Source of the DNA: Treponema sp.
GTDB taxonomy: Bacteria; Spirochaetota; Spirochaetia; Treponematales; Treponemataceae
NCBI GenBank assembly: GCA_022510925.1
Contig: JAFLSO010000001.1
Span: 1-64,000 of the forward strand
Direction of reading: 5' to 3'
DNA length: 64,000 nt
Each line of letters opens with the position of its first letter. Position 1 is the stretch's first letter. Shown one piece after another: positions 50,402-58,858 of this stretch. Below the pieces are notes generated by a model that was given only the letters and a program-made list of their open reading frames with translations, was not told where the DNA came from and ran no database searches. Position numbers and translations under genes: made by a program.

Positions 50402-51757
50402 TCACACTAATCCTTGCGCTATCATGGCCCTGGCCACTTTCACGAAGCCCGCGATGTTTGAGCCTGCCACATAGTCGCCCTCGGTGGCGTATTTCTTGGC
50501 GGTGTCCCATGCGTTCTTGTGAATATTGGTCATTATGTCCTTAAGCTTGGCGTCCACTTCCTCAAAGCTCCATGAAAGGCGCTCTGAATTCTGGCTCATC
50601 TCAAGTCCGCTTACTGCCACGCCGCCTGCGTTCGCCGCTTTTCCGGGCGCGAACATAACGCCTTTTTTCTGCAGGTACTCAATTGCCTCCGCGCGTGTGG
50701 GCATGTTTGCTCCCTCAGCCACAAGGCGCACTTTGTTCTCCACCAGTTTTTTCGCATCCTCAAGATAAATCTCATCCTGGGTGGCACAGGGGAACGCCAG
50801 GTCCGCTTTTACGCCCCATGGCTTCTGCCCTTTGTAGAATTTGGCCTTGGGATATTTCTTTACGTAGGCGTCAATCTTCTCTTTTTTGGCGCGGAATTTC
50901 TTAACGTACTCCAGTTTCTTGTAATCTATTCCTTCCTCATCGTAAATGTAGCCAGAGGAATCAGAGAGGGTAAGGACTTTTGCGCCCAGCTGCAGGAGCT
51001 TCTCGGTGGCGTACTGCGCCACGTTTCCGTCTCCCGAGATAATCGCGGTCTTTCCCTCAAGCGTGTCGCCAATCTGCCTGAGCATGCAGTCCGCGAAGTA
51101 GATGAGGCCGTAGCCTGTGGCCTCGGGGCGCACCAGTGAGCCGCCGAATTCAAGTCCTTTTCCTGTGAGGACGCCGGTGTACTCGTTGCGTATCCTTTTG
51201 TACTGGCCGAACATCCATGCCACCTCGCGTCCGCCCACGCCCTTGTCTCCTGCGGGAACGTCCGTGTCAGGACCTATGTGGCGCTGCAGCTCCGTCATGA
51301 AACTCTGGCAGAAGCGCATGACCTCCGCGTCGGATTTTCCGTGGGGGTCGAAGTCCGAGCCGCCTTTTCCGCCGCCCATGGGCAGTGTTGTGAGGCTGTT
51401 CTTCAGAATCTGCTCAAATCCCAGGAACTTAAGCACGTCCAGGCCCACCTCCGGGCTGAACCTGAGTCCTCCCTTGTAAGGGCCTATGGCGCTGTTGAAC
51501 TGCACGCGGAAACCGCGGTTCACGTGGGGCTTTCCCTTGTCGTCGGTCCAGGGCACACGGAACATAACCACGCGCTCGGGCTCCACAAGCCTCTCCAGAA
51601 CGGCAAACTTCTCAAGCTCGGGCATTTTGGCCACTACAGGAGAAATGGTTTCAAGCACAAGACCCACTGCCTGCAGGAAGTGCCCCTGGTCCGCATAGCG
51701 CTGGCTCACATCGTCCCACACGCGCTTGCAGTACTCGTTTGTAATCTTAAATTCCAT
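50402..51757 (-). CDS. gdhA: Glutamate dehydrogenase
   Basis: 451 residues, hexameric short-form GDH. Reversible reductive amination of 2-oxoglutarate. GPYKGGLRFSPEVGLDVLKF, catalytic region LPMGGGKGGSDFDP, and nucleotide fold IISGDGNVAQYATEKLLQLG. The cofactor (NADP or NAD) is not certain from sequence. Start ATG 51755-51757 with AGAGG 6 nt upstream. Not linked to glnA; 41 kb away in the window. Upstream 232 bp to the next gene is AT-rich without visible features. Confidence 0.96.
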   Translation of the reverse strand: MEFKITNEYCKRVWDDVSQRYADQGHFLQAVGLVLETISPVVAKMPELEKFAVLERLVEPERVVMFRVPWTDDKGKPHVNRGFRVQFNSAIGPYKGGLRFSPEVGLDVLKFLGFEQILKNSLTTLPMGGGKGGSDFDPHGKSDAEVMRFCQSFMTELQRHIGPDTDVPAGDKGVGGREVAWMFGQYKRIRNEYTGVLTGKGLEFGGSLVRPEATGYGLIYFADCMLRQIGDTLEGKTAIISGDGNVAQYATEKLLQLGAKVLTLSDSSGYIYDEEGIDYKKLEYVKKFRAKKEKIDAYVKKYPKAKFYKGQKPWGVKADLAFPCATQDEIYLEDAKKLVENKVRLVAEGANMPTRAEAIEYLQKKGVMFAPGKAANAGGVAVSGLEMSQNSERLSWSFEEVDAKLKDIMTNIHKNAWDTAKKYATEGDYVAGSNIAGFVKVARAMIAQGLV

Positions 51758-51989
51758 AATCAACCTCTATATTTGCATATTTCAGCAGAAACTAAAAAAT
51801 AATAGAGCATTTTACTGGGTTTGTAAATAAATTCCCTGTATGTTTATGCAATATTTTTGAATATTTTTTAAACGCAGAAAGACGATTCTGTGCGCGGCTG
51901 TATTCCGAAGGGCCGAGGAGGAGGGTGCCGCATTCCTGTACTTACACGGAGCCTGTAGTGCACGTGTGCGGGCCCCGCGTAAAAATAGG

Positions 51990-52439
51990 TCAGTTCCGGG
52001 AGTATGCGTATTCGCCGAAATGTACGGTTTTTCCTGAGACCGTCCCCGCAATGGAGAGCTCATCGTTATTGCATTCGAATCTGAGTGTTATGGTGCCGCC
52101 CTCCGCGATTTTTCCCTCGTAAGTTCCCGTTATGGTTTTCTCCGTATAGGTGCCCCCCGAGGTGCCGCTGTAGTCGTGTATGATGACAGTCGCGAAATTT
52201 TTCTCCCACGCGGCAAAATGCCTTTCCCATAAATCGAATTCGTACAGATAGCAGGTGCCCTGCATGGCGGAGGTTTTTCCGCTGTGTATGTCGAGGAGAT
52301 TTTCTTTTGAGGACAGGGGAGAGCCTGTCTCGCTGCGGACGCAGTACCATGTGACCTCATTGCTGCTTTCGCACGCACACAGGGCAAGGACCGACGCCAT
52401 GACCGCCATGGCAGAGATTATTTTAAGTATGCTTTTCAT
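51990..52439 (-). CDS. Small hypothetical lipoprotein
   Basis: 149 residues. Lipobox VLALCAC at Cys ~22. Mature part looks beta-rich (TYTEKTITGTYEGKIAEGGT, ITLRFECNNDELSIAGTV), like lipocalin-type small treponemal lipoproteins; no firm family. GGAGG precedes ATG. Confidence 0.7.
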   Translation of the reverse strand: MKSILKIISAMAVMASVLALCACESSNEVTWYCVRSETGSPLSSKENLLDIHSGKTSAMQGTCYLYEFDLWERHFAAWEKNFATVIIHDYSGTSGGTYTEKTITGTYEGKIAEGGTITLRFECNNDELSIAGTVSGKTVHFGEYAYSRN

Positions 52440-52558
52440 ATTTTCCTCCTTAACGTGAAAATCTGATTTCTATTTTACCCCCCCCTGTATTATGTCAATA
52501 TGTCTTGCGCACGCGAGCGGCCTTTTATATTTCCCTAAGAACTTTGCCGCGTGGTTCC

Positions 52559-52564
52559 GATACT
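52559..52564 (+). promoter_or_regulatory. -10 box of the glucosaminidase gene
   Basis: GATACT, 6 nt before ATG 52571; no Shine-Dalgarno; -35 weak. Confidence 0.35.
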
Positions 52565-52570
52565 TGCATT

Positions 52571-53164
52571 ATGAGTTTCCGTTCTAAAACCTTATGGATT
52601 TTTTCCGCGCTGGGCATTCTGCTGTGCCTCTCCTCATGCGTGTCATCATCGGGCCCCGCGAAAGGCTCTGTCTCCCGTTCGCTCACTGACCCCGGAGTAA
52701 AGAGCGCGCGGCAGCTGGAATCTTTTTTCATGCAGTCCAATCCTGATGCCGACAGGGCGCAGGTGGCCCGGCTTTCCAGGCTTTACATTTCCGAGGCGGA
52801 GACGGAGGGCATAAACAGTGACTGCGCTTTCGTGCAGATGTGCCTTGAGACGGGCTTTTTGAGATTCGGAAACCTTGTCACTCCCGACATGCACAATTAC
52901 TGCGGTCTGGGCGCCATAGACGCCGAGCATCCCGGTGAGACTTTTGCCACGGAGCAGCTCGGTGTCAGGGCGCACATACAGCATCTTCACGCCTATGCCA
53001 CCGATGAGAGCCATTCGCTCAAAAATCCGTGCATTGACAACCGCTACAAGTGGGTGAAGCGCGGGCGGGCGCCTGACATTTACGGTCTTGCGGGAACATG
53101 GGCCGCGGACCTGTCATACGGAAACAAGCTGGACGCTCTTCTTTCCCGCCTGGAGACTTTCTAG
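52571..53164 (+). CDS. GH73-type glucosaminidase lipoprotein
   Basis: 197 residues. Lipobox LCLSSCVSS (Cys 21). Domain of the mannosyl-glycoprotein endo-beta-N-acetylglucosaminidase/GH73 family: YISEAETEGINSDCAFVQMC then LETGFLRFGN carries the predicted catalytic Glu (LETGF), followed by NYCGLGAI and YKWVKRGRAPDIYGLAGTW. Cleaves peptidoglycan in the periplasm. Start at ATG 52571, where a leaderless-type -10 precedes; in-frame starts upstream lack support and would bury the signal peptide. Confidence 0.85.
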   Translation: MSFRSKTLWIFSALGILLCLSSCVSSSGPAKGSVSRSLTDPGVKSARQLESFFMQSNPDADRAQVARLSRLYISEAETEGINSDCAFVQMCLETGFLRFGNLVTPDMHNYCGLGAIDAEHPGETFATEQLGVRAHIQHLHAYATDESHSLKNPCIDNRYKWVKRGRAPDIYGLAGTWAADLSYGNKLDALLSRLETF

Positions 53165-53212
53165 CGCGAAAGATTCCGCTTTGCATCCTGCTCCCTCTGC
53201 CCTGATAAATTT

Positions 53213-53241
53213 TTTACTTTTCGCGGATTTTATTGTATATT
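53213..53241 (+). promoter_or_regulatory. Promoter of the acyl-CoA ligase gene
   Basis: TTTACT (53213-53218), 17-bp spacer, TATATT (53236-53241), 6 nt before ATG 53248. No Shine-Dalgarno. Confidence 0.6.
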
Positions 53242-53247
53242 AAAGGC

Positions 53248-54987
53248 ATGGAGACACTCAAAGATTTAGGCACCTTTACTTTTCCTTCGCTACTTAAAAA
53301 TTCCGTGAAAAAATTCGGCGGACGTCCCGCTCTTTCTCTGGTGGAGGGCTCTCCCATAACATACAGTGAGCTTTCCTCCCGGGCGGACTCCCTTGCGCGC
53401 ATGCTCGCGGCCTTGGATTTAAAGCCCGGCGACAAGATAGCGCTGTACGGCACCAGCAGGCCGGAATGGGGAATCTCTTACTTTGCTGTGGTGTGCCACG
53501 GAATGATTGCCGTTCCGCTTCTCCCTGATTTCTCTGAGACCGAGGTGGAGTCCATACTCTCGCACTGCGGGGTGGACGCCATGTTCGTGAGCGGCAAGCT
53601 CTACGAGAAAATAAAAGGACTGGGACAGAGCCTTCCGCGGGTGCTTATACGCATGGAGGATTTTAGTATACTCAAAGGGGGTGAGGGTATGCCGGAGGAT
53701 TTTGCCTCCACGCTGCTCCTGCCGTATACTGTTAAAGAGGATGACACAGCATCAATCATATACACCTCCGGGACCACCGGGCGCTCTAAGGGCGTGGAGC
53801 TCAGCCACAAGAACCTTGTGTGGAACGCCGTGCAAGGGCAGACAGTCCACCGTGTGAATAAAATGGACCGCTGCCTGAGCTTTCTTCCGCTTTCGCATGT
53901 GTATGAGTTCACCATAGGCTTTACAATGCAGGTTCTTAACGGCGCTTGCGTATATTATCTGGGAAAGCCTCCCACGGTAAGCGCCCTGCTCCCCGCGTTC
54001 GCTAAAATTCAGCCGACCATAATCTGCTCTGTGCCGCTCGTGGTGGAGAAAATCTACAAGAACAAAGTGCTTCCCGCGTTCAGCAAAAATAAATTTGTGG
54101 CGGGCCTGTATAAAATCCGCCCCGTACAGAAAATCCTTAACAGGATGGCTGGAAAGCAGCTGAATAAGACTTTCGGCGGGCACGTGGTGTTTTTCGGGAT
54201 AGGCGGCGCTAAGGTGGACCCCAAGGTGGAGCGTTTCCTGAAAGACTCCAAATTCAATTATGCCATAGGCTATGGTCTTACGGAGACATCCCCGCTTCTG
54301 GCAGGCAGCGGTCCCAGAATAACTTTGCCGGGAACCATAGGCCCGGTTCTGCAGGGCGTGGAGATGACCCTCCTGAACAAGGACGAGAAAACCGGCGTGG
54401 GAGAGGTCGTGGTGAAGGGCCCCAACGTGATGAAAGGATATTACAGGGAGCCCGAGCTTACGGCCGCCGCGTTCACCACGGAGGAGGATTCCTGTGGCGC
54501 GGGCTGGTTCAGGACAGGAGATTTAGGCGTCATGGAGAAAATGCGGGGGCTCATGCGGCTGTCATTGAAAGGGCGCAGCAAGAACATGATTCTGGGTCCC
54601 AGCGGAGAGAACATTTATCCGGAGGACATAGAGTTCGTCCTTAACCAGCATCCTTTAGTCTCGGAGAGCCTGGTGGTTGAGGATGACGCGGGCCTGGTGG
54701 CGCTTATTCAGATGGACAAGGATGCCGTCACCAAGGAGGCCGAGACGCGCGTGAAGCAGAAGTCCCCGTCGCTTTATAAGATGACGGAGCAGTTCAGGCG
54801 GGATGTGGCCTATCAGCGCGAGGTGATTCTAAGCGAGATACAGTTTTTCGTTAACAGCAGGGTGAGCAGGAATTCCCATGTGGGGAAGGTCAGGGAAGTG
54901 CCGGAATTTGAGAAAACCGCAAGCCAGAAGATAAAGCGCTATCTCTATGACCTGCGGACAAAAATCTCTAAAGGCAAAAAGAAGTGA
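53248..54987 (+). CDS. Long-chain acyl-CoA ligase (AMP-forming)
   Basis: 579 residues. ANL superfamily: P-loop-like IIYTSGTTGRSKGVELSHKN, YGLTETSP, GWFRTGDLG, and the C-terminal hinge with KGRSKNMI. Activates fatty acids to acyl-CoA via acyl-AMP. The catalytic C-terminal lysine region (SQKIKRYL) is present. Membrane spans absent. Ends 14 nt before the convergent pyrH. Confidence 0.9.
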   Translation: METLKDLGTFTFPSLLKNSVKKFGGRPALSLVEGSPITYSELSSRADSLARMLAALDLKPGDKIALYGTSRPEWGISYFAVVCHGMIAVPLLPDFSETEVESILSHCGVDAMFVSGKLYEKIKGLGQSLPRVLIRMEDFSILKGGEGMPEDFASTLLLPYTVKEDDTASIIYTSGTTGRSKGVELSHKNLVWNAVQGQTVHRVNKMDRCLSFLPLSHVYEFTIGFTMQVLNGACVYYLGKPPTVSALLPAFAKIQPTIICSVPLVVEKIYKNKVLPAFSKNKFVAGLYKIRPVQKILNRMAGKQLNKTFGGHVVFFGIGGAKVDPKVERFLKDSKFNYAIGYGLTETSPLLAGSGPRITLPGTIGPVLQGVEMTLLNKDEKTGVGEVVVKGPNVMKGYYREPELTAAAFTTEEDSCGAGWFRTGDLGVMEKMRGLMRLSLKGRSKNMILGPSGENIYPEDIEFVLNQHPLVSESLVVEDDAGLVALIQMDKDAVTKEAETRVKQKSPSLYKMTEQFRRDVAYQREVILSEIQFFVNSRVSRNSHVGKVREVPEFEKTASQKIKRYLYDLRTKISKGKKK

Positions 54988-55000
54988 TGCCCGGGGCGCC

Positions 55001-55732
55001 TCAGCGGATTGTGGTTCCCGTGTAATCTTTTCCGTTAAGGATGGCGCGGATGTTCTCTATGTTTTTTCCTCCCGCGCATATAACGGTGAGCCCTAGCTCC
55101 TGCGCCTTTCTGCTTGCGATGGGATCGAACGGACAGTTTTTCCCCGGCACCCACTCATCCCCCACAATCTTCCTGAAATCCGCCCAGCTTATTGTGTCAA
55201 GCGGTCTGGCATCGGGGTTTCTGCGCGGGTCATCAGTGTAGACTTTCTCTATGTTGCTCAGGTTGACCACGGTGTCTGCGTTAAACCTCTCCGCCAGAAG
55301 GACGGCGTCGTTGTCGGTGGAGAATCCGGGTTTCCATCCTGCCGCCACAAGGACCCTGCCTGTAAAGTCCGTGACCTGCGTGGGGTCGGTAACCACGTCC
55401 TGCGCGCAAAGCGGGCCGTAGCATGTCTTTAAAAGCTGCGCGTTAAGCCTTGTGGTCATTATGCCTATCCAGTCGCACGCGCGGTTCTCGTCATCCTCCG
55501 AGGGGAAAGACGCCGCGTCTTTTTGCGGTCCGCTGAAATTCTCTGCCACCGCACGGTATGCGTTCTGGTACTCGCGTGCGGGCGCCCCTCCTCCCGCCAC
55601 AAAAATCAGCCTGGCATCAGGATTCTGCATAAGCCATTCCGTGGTCATTCTCGTGAATGCGGAGAGAAATTCTGTGTCCGGTGTGTCAGGCGCTATTATG
55701 GATCCGCCCACGCTTAAAACTTTAGTTGTCAT
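55001..55732 (-). CDS. pyrH: UMP kinase, archaeal-like short form
   Basis: 243 residues, amino-acid-kinase fold. KVLSVGGSI, FVAGGGAPAREYQNA, VLVAAGWKPGFSTDNDAVLLA and the VYTDDPRRNPDA loop support UMP kinase; the sequence resembles the archaeal-type enzyme more than E. coli PyrH. ATP + UMP to ADP + UDP. Lies 84 nt downstream of the transglutaminase-like gene, possibly in the same transcript. Confidence 0.88.
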   Translation of the reverse strand: MTTKVLSVGGSIIAPDTPDTEFLSAFTRMTTEWLMQNPDARLIFVAGGGAPAREYQNAYRAVAENFSGPQKDAASFPSEDDENRACDWIGIMTTRLNAQLLKTCYGPLCAQDVVTDPTQVTDFTGRVLVAAGWKPGFSTDNDAVLLAERFNADTVVNLSNIEKVYTDDPRRNPDARPLDTISWADFRKIVGDEWVPGKNCPFDPIASRKAQELGLTVICAGGKNIENIRAILNGKDYTGTTIR

Positions 55733-55816
55733 ATAAACGCTCCTTAAAAATTGCTGCTAAAAGCGCACGGTCCGTGAGGTAAAGTCTGCCCCGCGATTCT
55801 GTGCGGAAGGTTCTGC

Positions 55817-57490
55817 CTAGTAAATGCCCTGGATGGAGGGCGTGTTCCACAGCGAGCTGTAGCTGGAGGCGGAATCGCTTGCCTCCTCCCAGATGGACTG
55901 CAGGGCGTAAGCGCGCGGCCTGTACACGGTCTTGCTGTTCTTGACGGAGGGCCTTATCTCGTGCCATCCCCGGCTGAACGCTATGTGCTGTCCCTCCAGG
56001 TTCCCGAAGTAAAAATCCCGCGCGTCCTCTATGTATTTGAACGACGTGTATTTAAGTCCGCTGCCCAGTGCCACGTCCACGGGAAACCATCCGAAACCTT
56101 CAAAATAAAGCTCAGTCCACCAGTGCGCGCGTGCGGAGGAGTCGCTCTCCACCAGAATGCCGCTTATGGGCAGGGCCGGTATGCCGCACTGCCTGCAGAG
56201 CGCCGTGTAAATCACCGCGAAGTCGTAGGCGTCGCCTGTTTTCCGTCTGAGCAAGTCTAACGGAGAGACGTTTCCCGTGCGTGTCTTCTCCGTTATCTTG
56301 AAATTCTCCGTCATGTAAGCGTAGAGAAGTCTCGCCTGCTCGTATGGATTTGTCTCCCTGCCTGTCACGGACTGCGCCAGTGCCTTTATGCTCTCGTCCC
56401 CGGACGGCACGCATTTGTCGGAGGCGGTGTATGTGCTTACCAGAGTGCGCTTGGTGTCCAGCGGCGCCCGGATTCTCCTGCCGTTAACGGCGCTTTCTAT
56501 GGCGTAAGTGCTTACCACGAAAGTCTGCGTGAATCTCTGCTTGTTGTTCACTGCGCGGCTCAATGGCCTCTGCTGTATTATGGTGTAGGGGTCGTCCGCG
56601 ATCAGGGGCTCGGGAGAGCAGTCGTTAAGCTCCGCGTAGGGCTGGAACGATGACAGTGCAGGGCGAGGAATGTAGAGCGTTATGGAGGCGTCCTGGTTGA
56701 GCGCATTGTTCACTACGTCCGCGGATACCTGCACCACGTAAGTCAGCTTCCCGGTGTATTTTTTGGAGCCCGCGGAATTGAGGACGGTAAGCCTGCGTCC
56801 CTGGCTCTGCCCCCGCTCGGTCTGCACGTAGACAGGTCCGCTCGCGCTTCCGTCAGGCACGCGCACATGAATCTCCGTGTCGCTCCACATCTCGTAGTCC
56901 CAGTCAAAAACGCTTGCGGGGATTACGCCCTGCTCTCCTGACGCTTCCTCCCGGTTAGCGGTGAAAAACACTTGTGAGACTCCGCGCGAGCCTCCGAAAT
57001 TCGCACCTGTTATGCGGATTATGCCGCCAGTGACCGCCTCCTGCGGTTCCAGCGCGAACACTGCGGGCGTGGTTATCTGCGGGTCGGAGCGGACCGCCAC
57101 AGGAATGCTTATCTCGTTTGCGAAAAAACCGGAGTTTGATTTTCCCGACGGCGTGACCACCACCACAAGCCCGTCCTGCACGTTCGACGGAATCACAAGC
57201 TTTATGCTAGAGTCGCTCCATGAAAGATATCCTGTGGAGGTTATGCGTGAGCCCGCTATCTCCGCGTAAGACGTTCCGCGCGAGTCCCCGAAATTCTCTC
57301 CATGAATTACCATTATGTCTCCGGGCGAGCCTATGGGCGGAGAGATTCTCTCTATGACGGGCTTCCTGTTCGCCGTTCTCCCTATGATTGCCGTGAGTAC
57401 GATTATTATGCTGACAAGGACCGCCACGCTTATTATGCGCACTGCCGGGGAGCGACGCAGAAGCTCTATGTATGATTTTAAAGGAGTCAA
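55817..57490 (-). CDS. Membrane-anchored IPT/TIG protein with transglutaminase-like domain lacking the catalytic Cys
   Basis: 557 residues. One N-terminal membrane anchor (VRIISVAVLVSIIIVLTAII), then two IPT/TIG beta domains (VIERISPPIGSPGDIMVIHG; VFALEPQEAVTGGIIRITGA), a beta-rich middle, and a transglutaminase-like core. The core has YDFAVIYTALCRQCGIPALP, the His in ARAHWWTELYFEG and the Asp in WFPVDVALG, but the catalytic-Cys position of GxCxDFA reads GDAYDFA. Enzymatic activity is doubtful. The start is TTG 57490, overlapping the anti-sigma stop as TTGA. Probably acts in the periplasm with the sigma/anti-sigma pair upstream. Confidence 0.8.
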   Translation of the reverse strand: MTPLKSYIELLRRSPAVRIISVAVLVSIIIVLTAIIGRTANRKPVIERISPPIGSPGDIMVIHGENFGDSRGTSYAEIAGSRITSTGYLSWSDSSIKLVIPSNVQDGLVVVVTPSGKSNSGFFANEISIPVAVRSDPQITTPAVFALEPQEAVTGGIIRITGANFGGSRGVSQVFFTANREEASGEQGVIPASVFDWDYEMWSDTEIHVRVPDGSASGPVYVQTERGQSQGRRLTVLNSAGSKKYTGKLTYVVQVSADVVNNALNQDASITLYIPRPALSSFQPYAELNDCSPEPLIADDPYTIIQQRPLSRAVNNKQRFTQTFVVSTYAIESAVNGRRIRAPLDTKRTLVSTYTASDKCVPSGDESIKALAQSVTGRETNPYEQARLLYAYMTENFKITEKTRTGNVSPLDLLRRKTGDAYDFAVIYTALCRQCGIPALPISGILVESDSSARAHWWTELYFEGFGWFPVDVALGSGLKYTSFKYIEDARDFYFGNLEGQHIAFSRGWHEIRPSVKNSKTVYRPRAYALQSIWEEASDSASSYSSLWNTPSIQGIY

Positions 57491-58275
57491 TTTCCGCTGC
57501 CTATCTCAAGGGATATGTTTCCCAGCGGAGATGACACATGGAATGAAAAGCCTTTTTTCTGCGACTCGGACGCATTCCCTGCGGGCATCTCGGCCTCCTG
57601 CGGAACAGGACCGAATACGTTGTAGCGCGCCAGGGATGATCTCCTGGCCACGGACTGCGCGTAAGCCTGCGGAGAATACATCTGCGGCTGAGGCGGGAAT
57701 CCCGGCATGCCGGCGCCCATCTGCGGCACTGAGGAGTTTACCATGGTTACGGATGAATTTGCAAATTCTGGGCCTCTGCCGTAGTAGGGCCTCTGGTCCG
57801 CAAGATAAGACGCCAGGGAAACGCTCTCTGTGCCGGCGCCCACGGGCATGCTCTGCGGCATGACCATGTTAGTGCGGGCCACGGGCTGAAACGCCATCGT
57901 GTCCTGTGCGGGCGCTCCTGCGCGGCGGGCGGGGAGTATGAGCGCCATTAACGCGGCCGCCGCCGCTCCCGTGACCACATATTTGAGCGAGGATTTTATT
58001 TTTCCCGGAGTAAGCACGGCATCTGCCCTGAGCGTGTTTTTCCTGTAGGATTTCTTTGTTATGAGACGCCTGAAACTTTCTTCCAAGGCGGTGGAGTCCA
58101 GGGTGATGGATGCACTGTCCGCTGAAAGCTTTTCATGCAGGCCCCTGAGCGAATCCAGTTTTGCCCGGCATTTCTCGCATCCGGCCAGATGGGACTCGTA
58201 TTCCGCCATATATACCGGCGGAAGCTCGCCGTCCAGGTAAACGGAGTGAATGTCGTTTTCAGGGCAGGTAAACAT
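57487..58275 (-). CDS. Zinc-finger anti-sigma factor, membrane protein
   Basis: 262 residues. N-terminal ZAS-type motif with CPENDIHSVYLDGEL and HLAGCEKCRAK (HxxxCxxC). A single membrane segment near 105 (YVVTGAAAAALMALILPA) is followed by a Met/Pro/Gln-rich periplasmic region. Expected to hold the ECF sigma factor inactive at the membrane. Overlaps the sigma gene by 17 nt. Confidence 0.85.
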   Translation of the reverse strand: MFTCPENDIHSVYLDGELPPVYMAEYESHLAGCEKCRAKLDSLRGLHEKLSADSASITLDSTALEESFRRLITKKSYRKNTLRADAVLTPGKIKSSLKYVVTGAAAAALMALILPARRAGAPAQDTMAFQPVARTNMVMPQSMPVGAGTESVSLASYLADQRPYYGRGPEFANSSVTMVNSSVPQMGAGMPGFPPQPQMYSPQAYAQSVARRSSLARYNVFGPVPQEAEMPAGNASESQKKGFSFHVSSPLGNISLEIGSGN

Positions 58276-58807
58276 CTTCTTCTCCTATAAGTTTCGCAAG
58301 CATCTCTCTGGCGCGGAACACACGGACCTTAACGTTGCCTTCCGTAATGCCCAGCGCTTTTCCTATTTCCTTATAATTTAAGCCGCCGTACTCGCGCAGG
58401 ACCAGAACCTCCCGCATTTTGGGCGGAAGCCTTCCCAGCGCTTTCTGGGCGCTTTTTACGGTCTCGGATTTAAGGAGCTCCGTCTCGCCGCTTTCCATGT
58501 GCTGCCGCCCCTCGTAAAGGGCCCTGTGGTAAGCCTTGGACTCGCGGATTTTCCGTTTGGCGTAGTTGAGCGAGGTGTTCTTCACCACTCGTATGAGCCA
58601 GAATTTCGCGTCGTCCAGGGACGGAAACACCAGAGCCTTTTCGTTCGCCTTTATGTACGAGTCATGCACCAAGTCCTCGGCGGCCTCCTCATCACCCACG
58701 ATGCGGAAAGACACCTTGAACAGAAGCGGCATGGTGGCGTCATAAATTTTCCTAAAGTCCTGAGGATCCGCGCAGTTAAGCCCGGCTCCGTTTTTATCTT
58801 CAAACAC
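58259..58807 (-). CDS. ECF-family RNA polymerase sigma factor (RpoE-like)
   Basis: 182 residues. Region 2: LLFKVSFRIVGDEEAAEDLV, HDSYIKANEK; region 4: LGRLPPKMREVLVLREYGGL, NYKEIGKALGITEGNVKVRV. GTG start (58805-58807) with GAGGA upstream. I recall the T. pallidum ECF sigma gene in the same context next to cysS. Likely targets envelope genes; no autoregulatory GGAAC-type promoter could be firmly assigned. Confidence 0.92.
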   Translation of the reverse strand: MFEDKNGAGLNCADPQDFRKIYDATMPLLFKVSFRIVGDEEAAEDLVHDSYIKANEKALVFPSLDDAKFWLIRVVKNTSLNYAKRKIRESKAYHRALYEGRQHMESGETELLKSETVKSAQKALGRLPPKMREVLVLREYGGLNYKEIGKALGITEGNVKVRVFRAREMLAKLIGEEDVYLP

Positions 58808-58858
58808 TTTATCCTCTGTAAAGTTACACTTCCTGTGAATGCCCCGCGCTGAGGAAAT

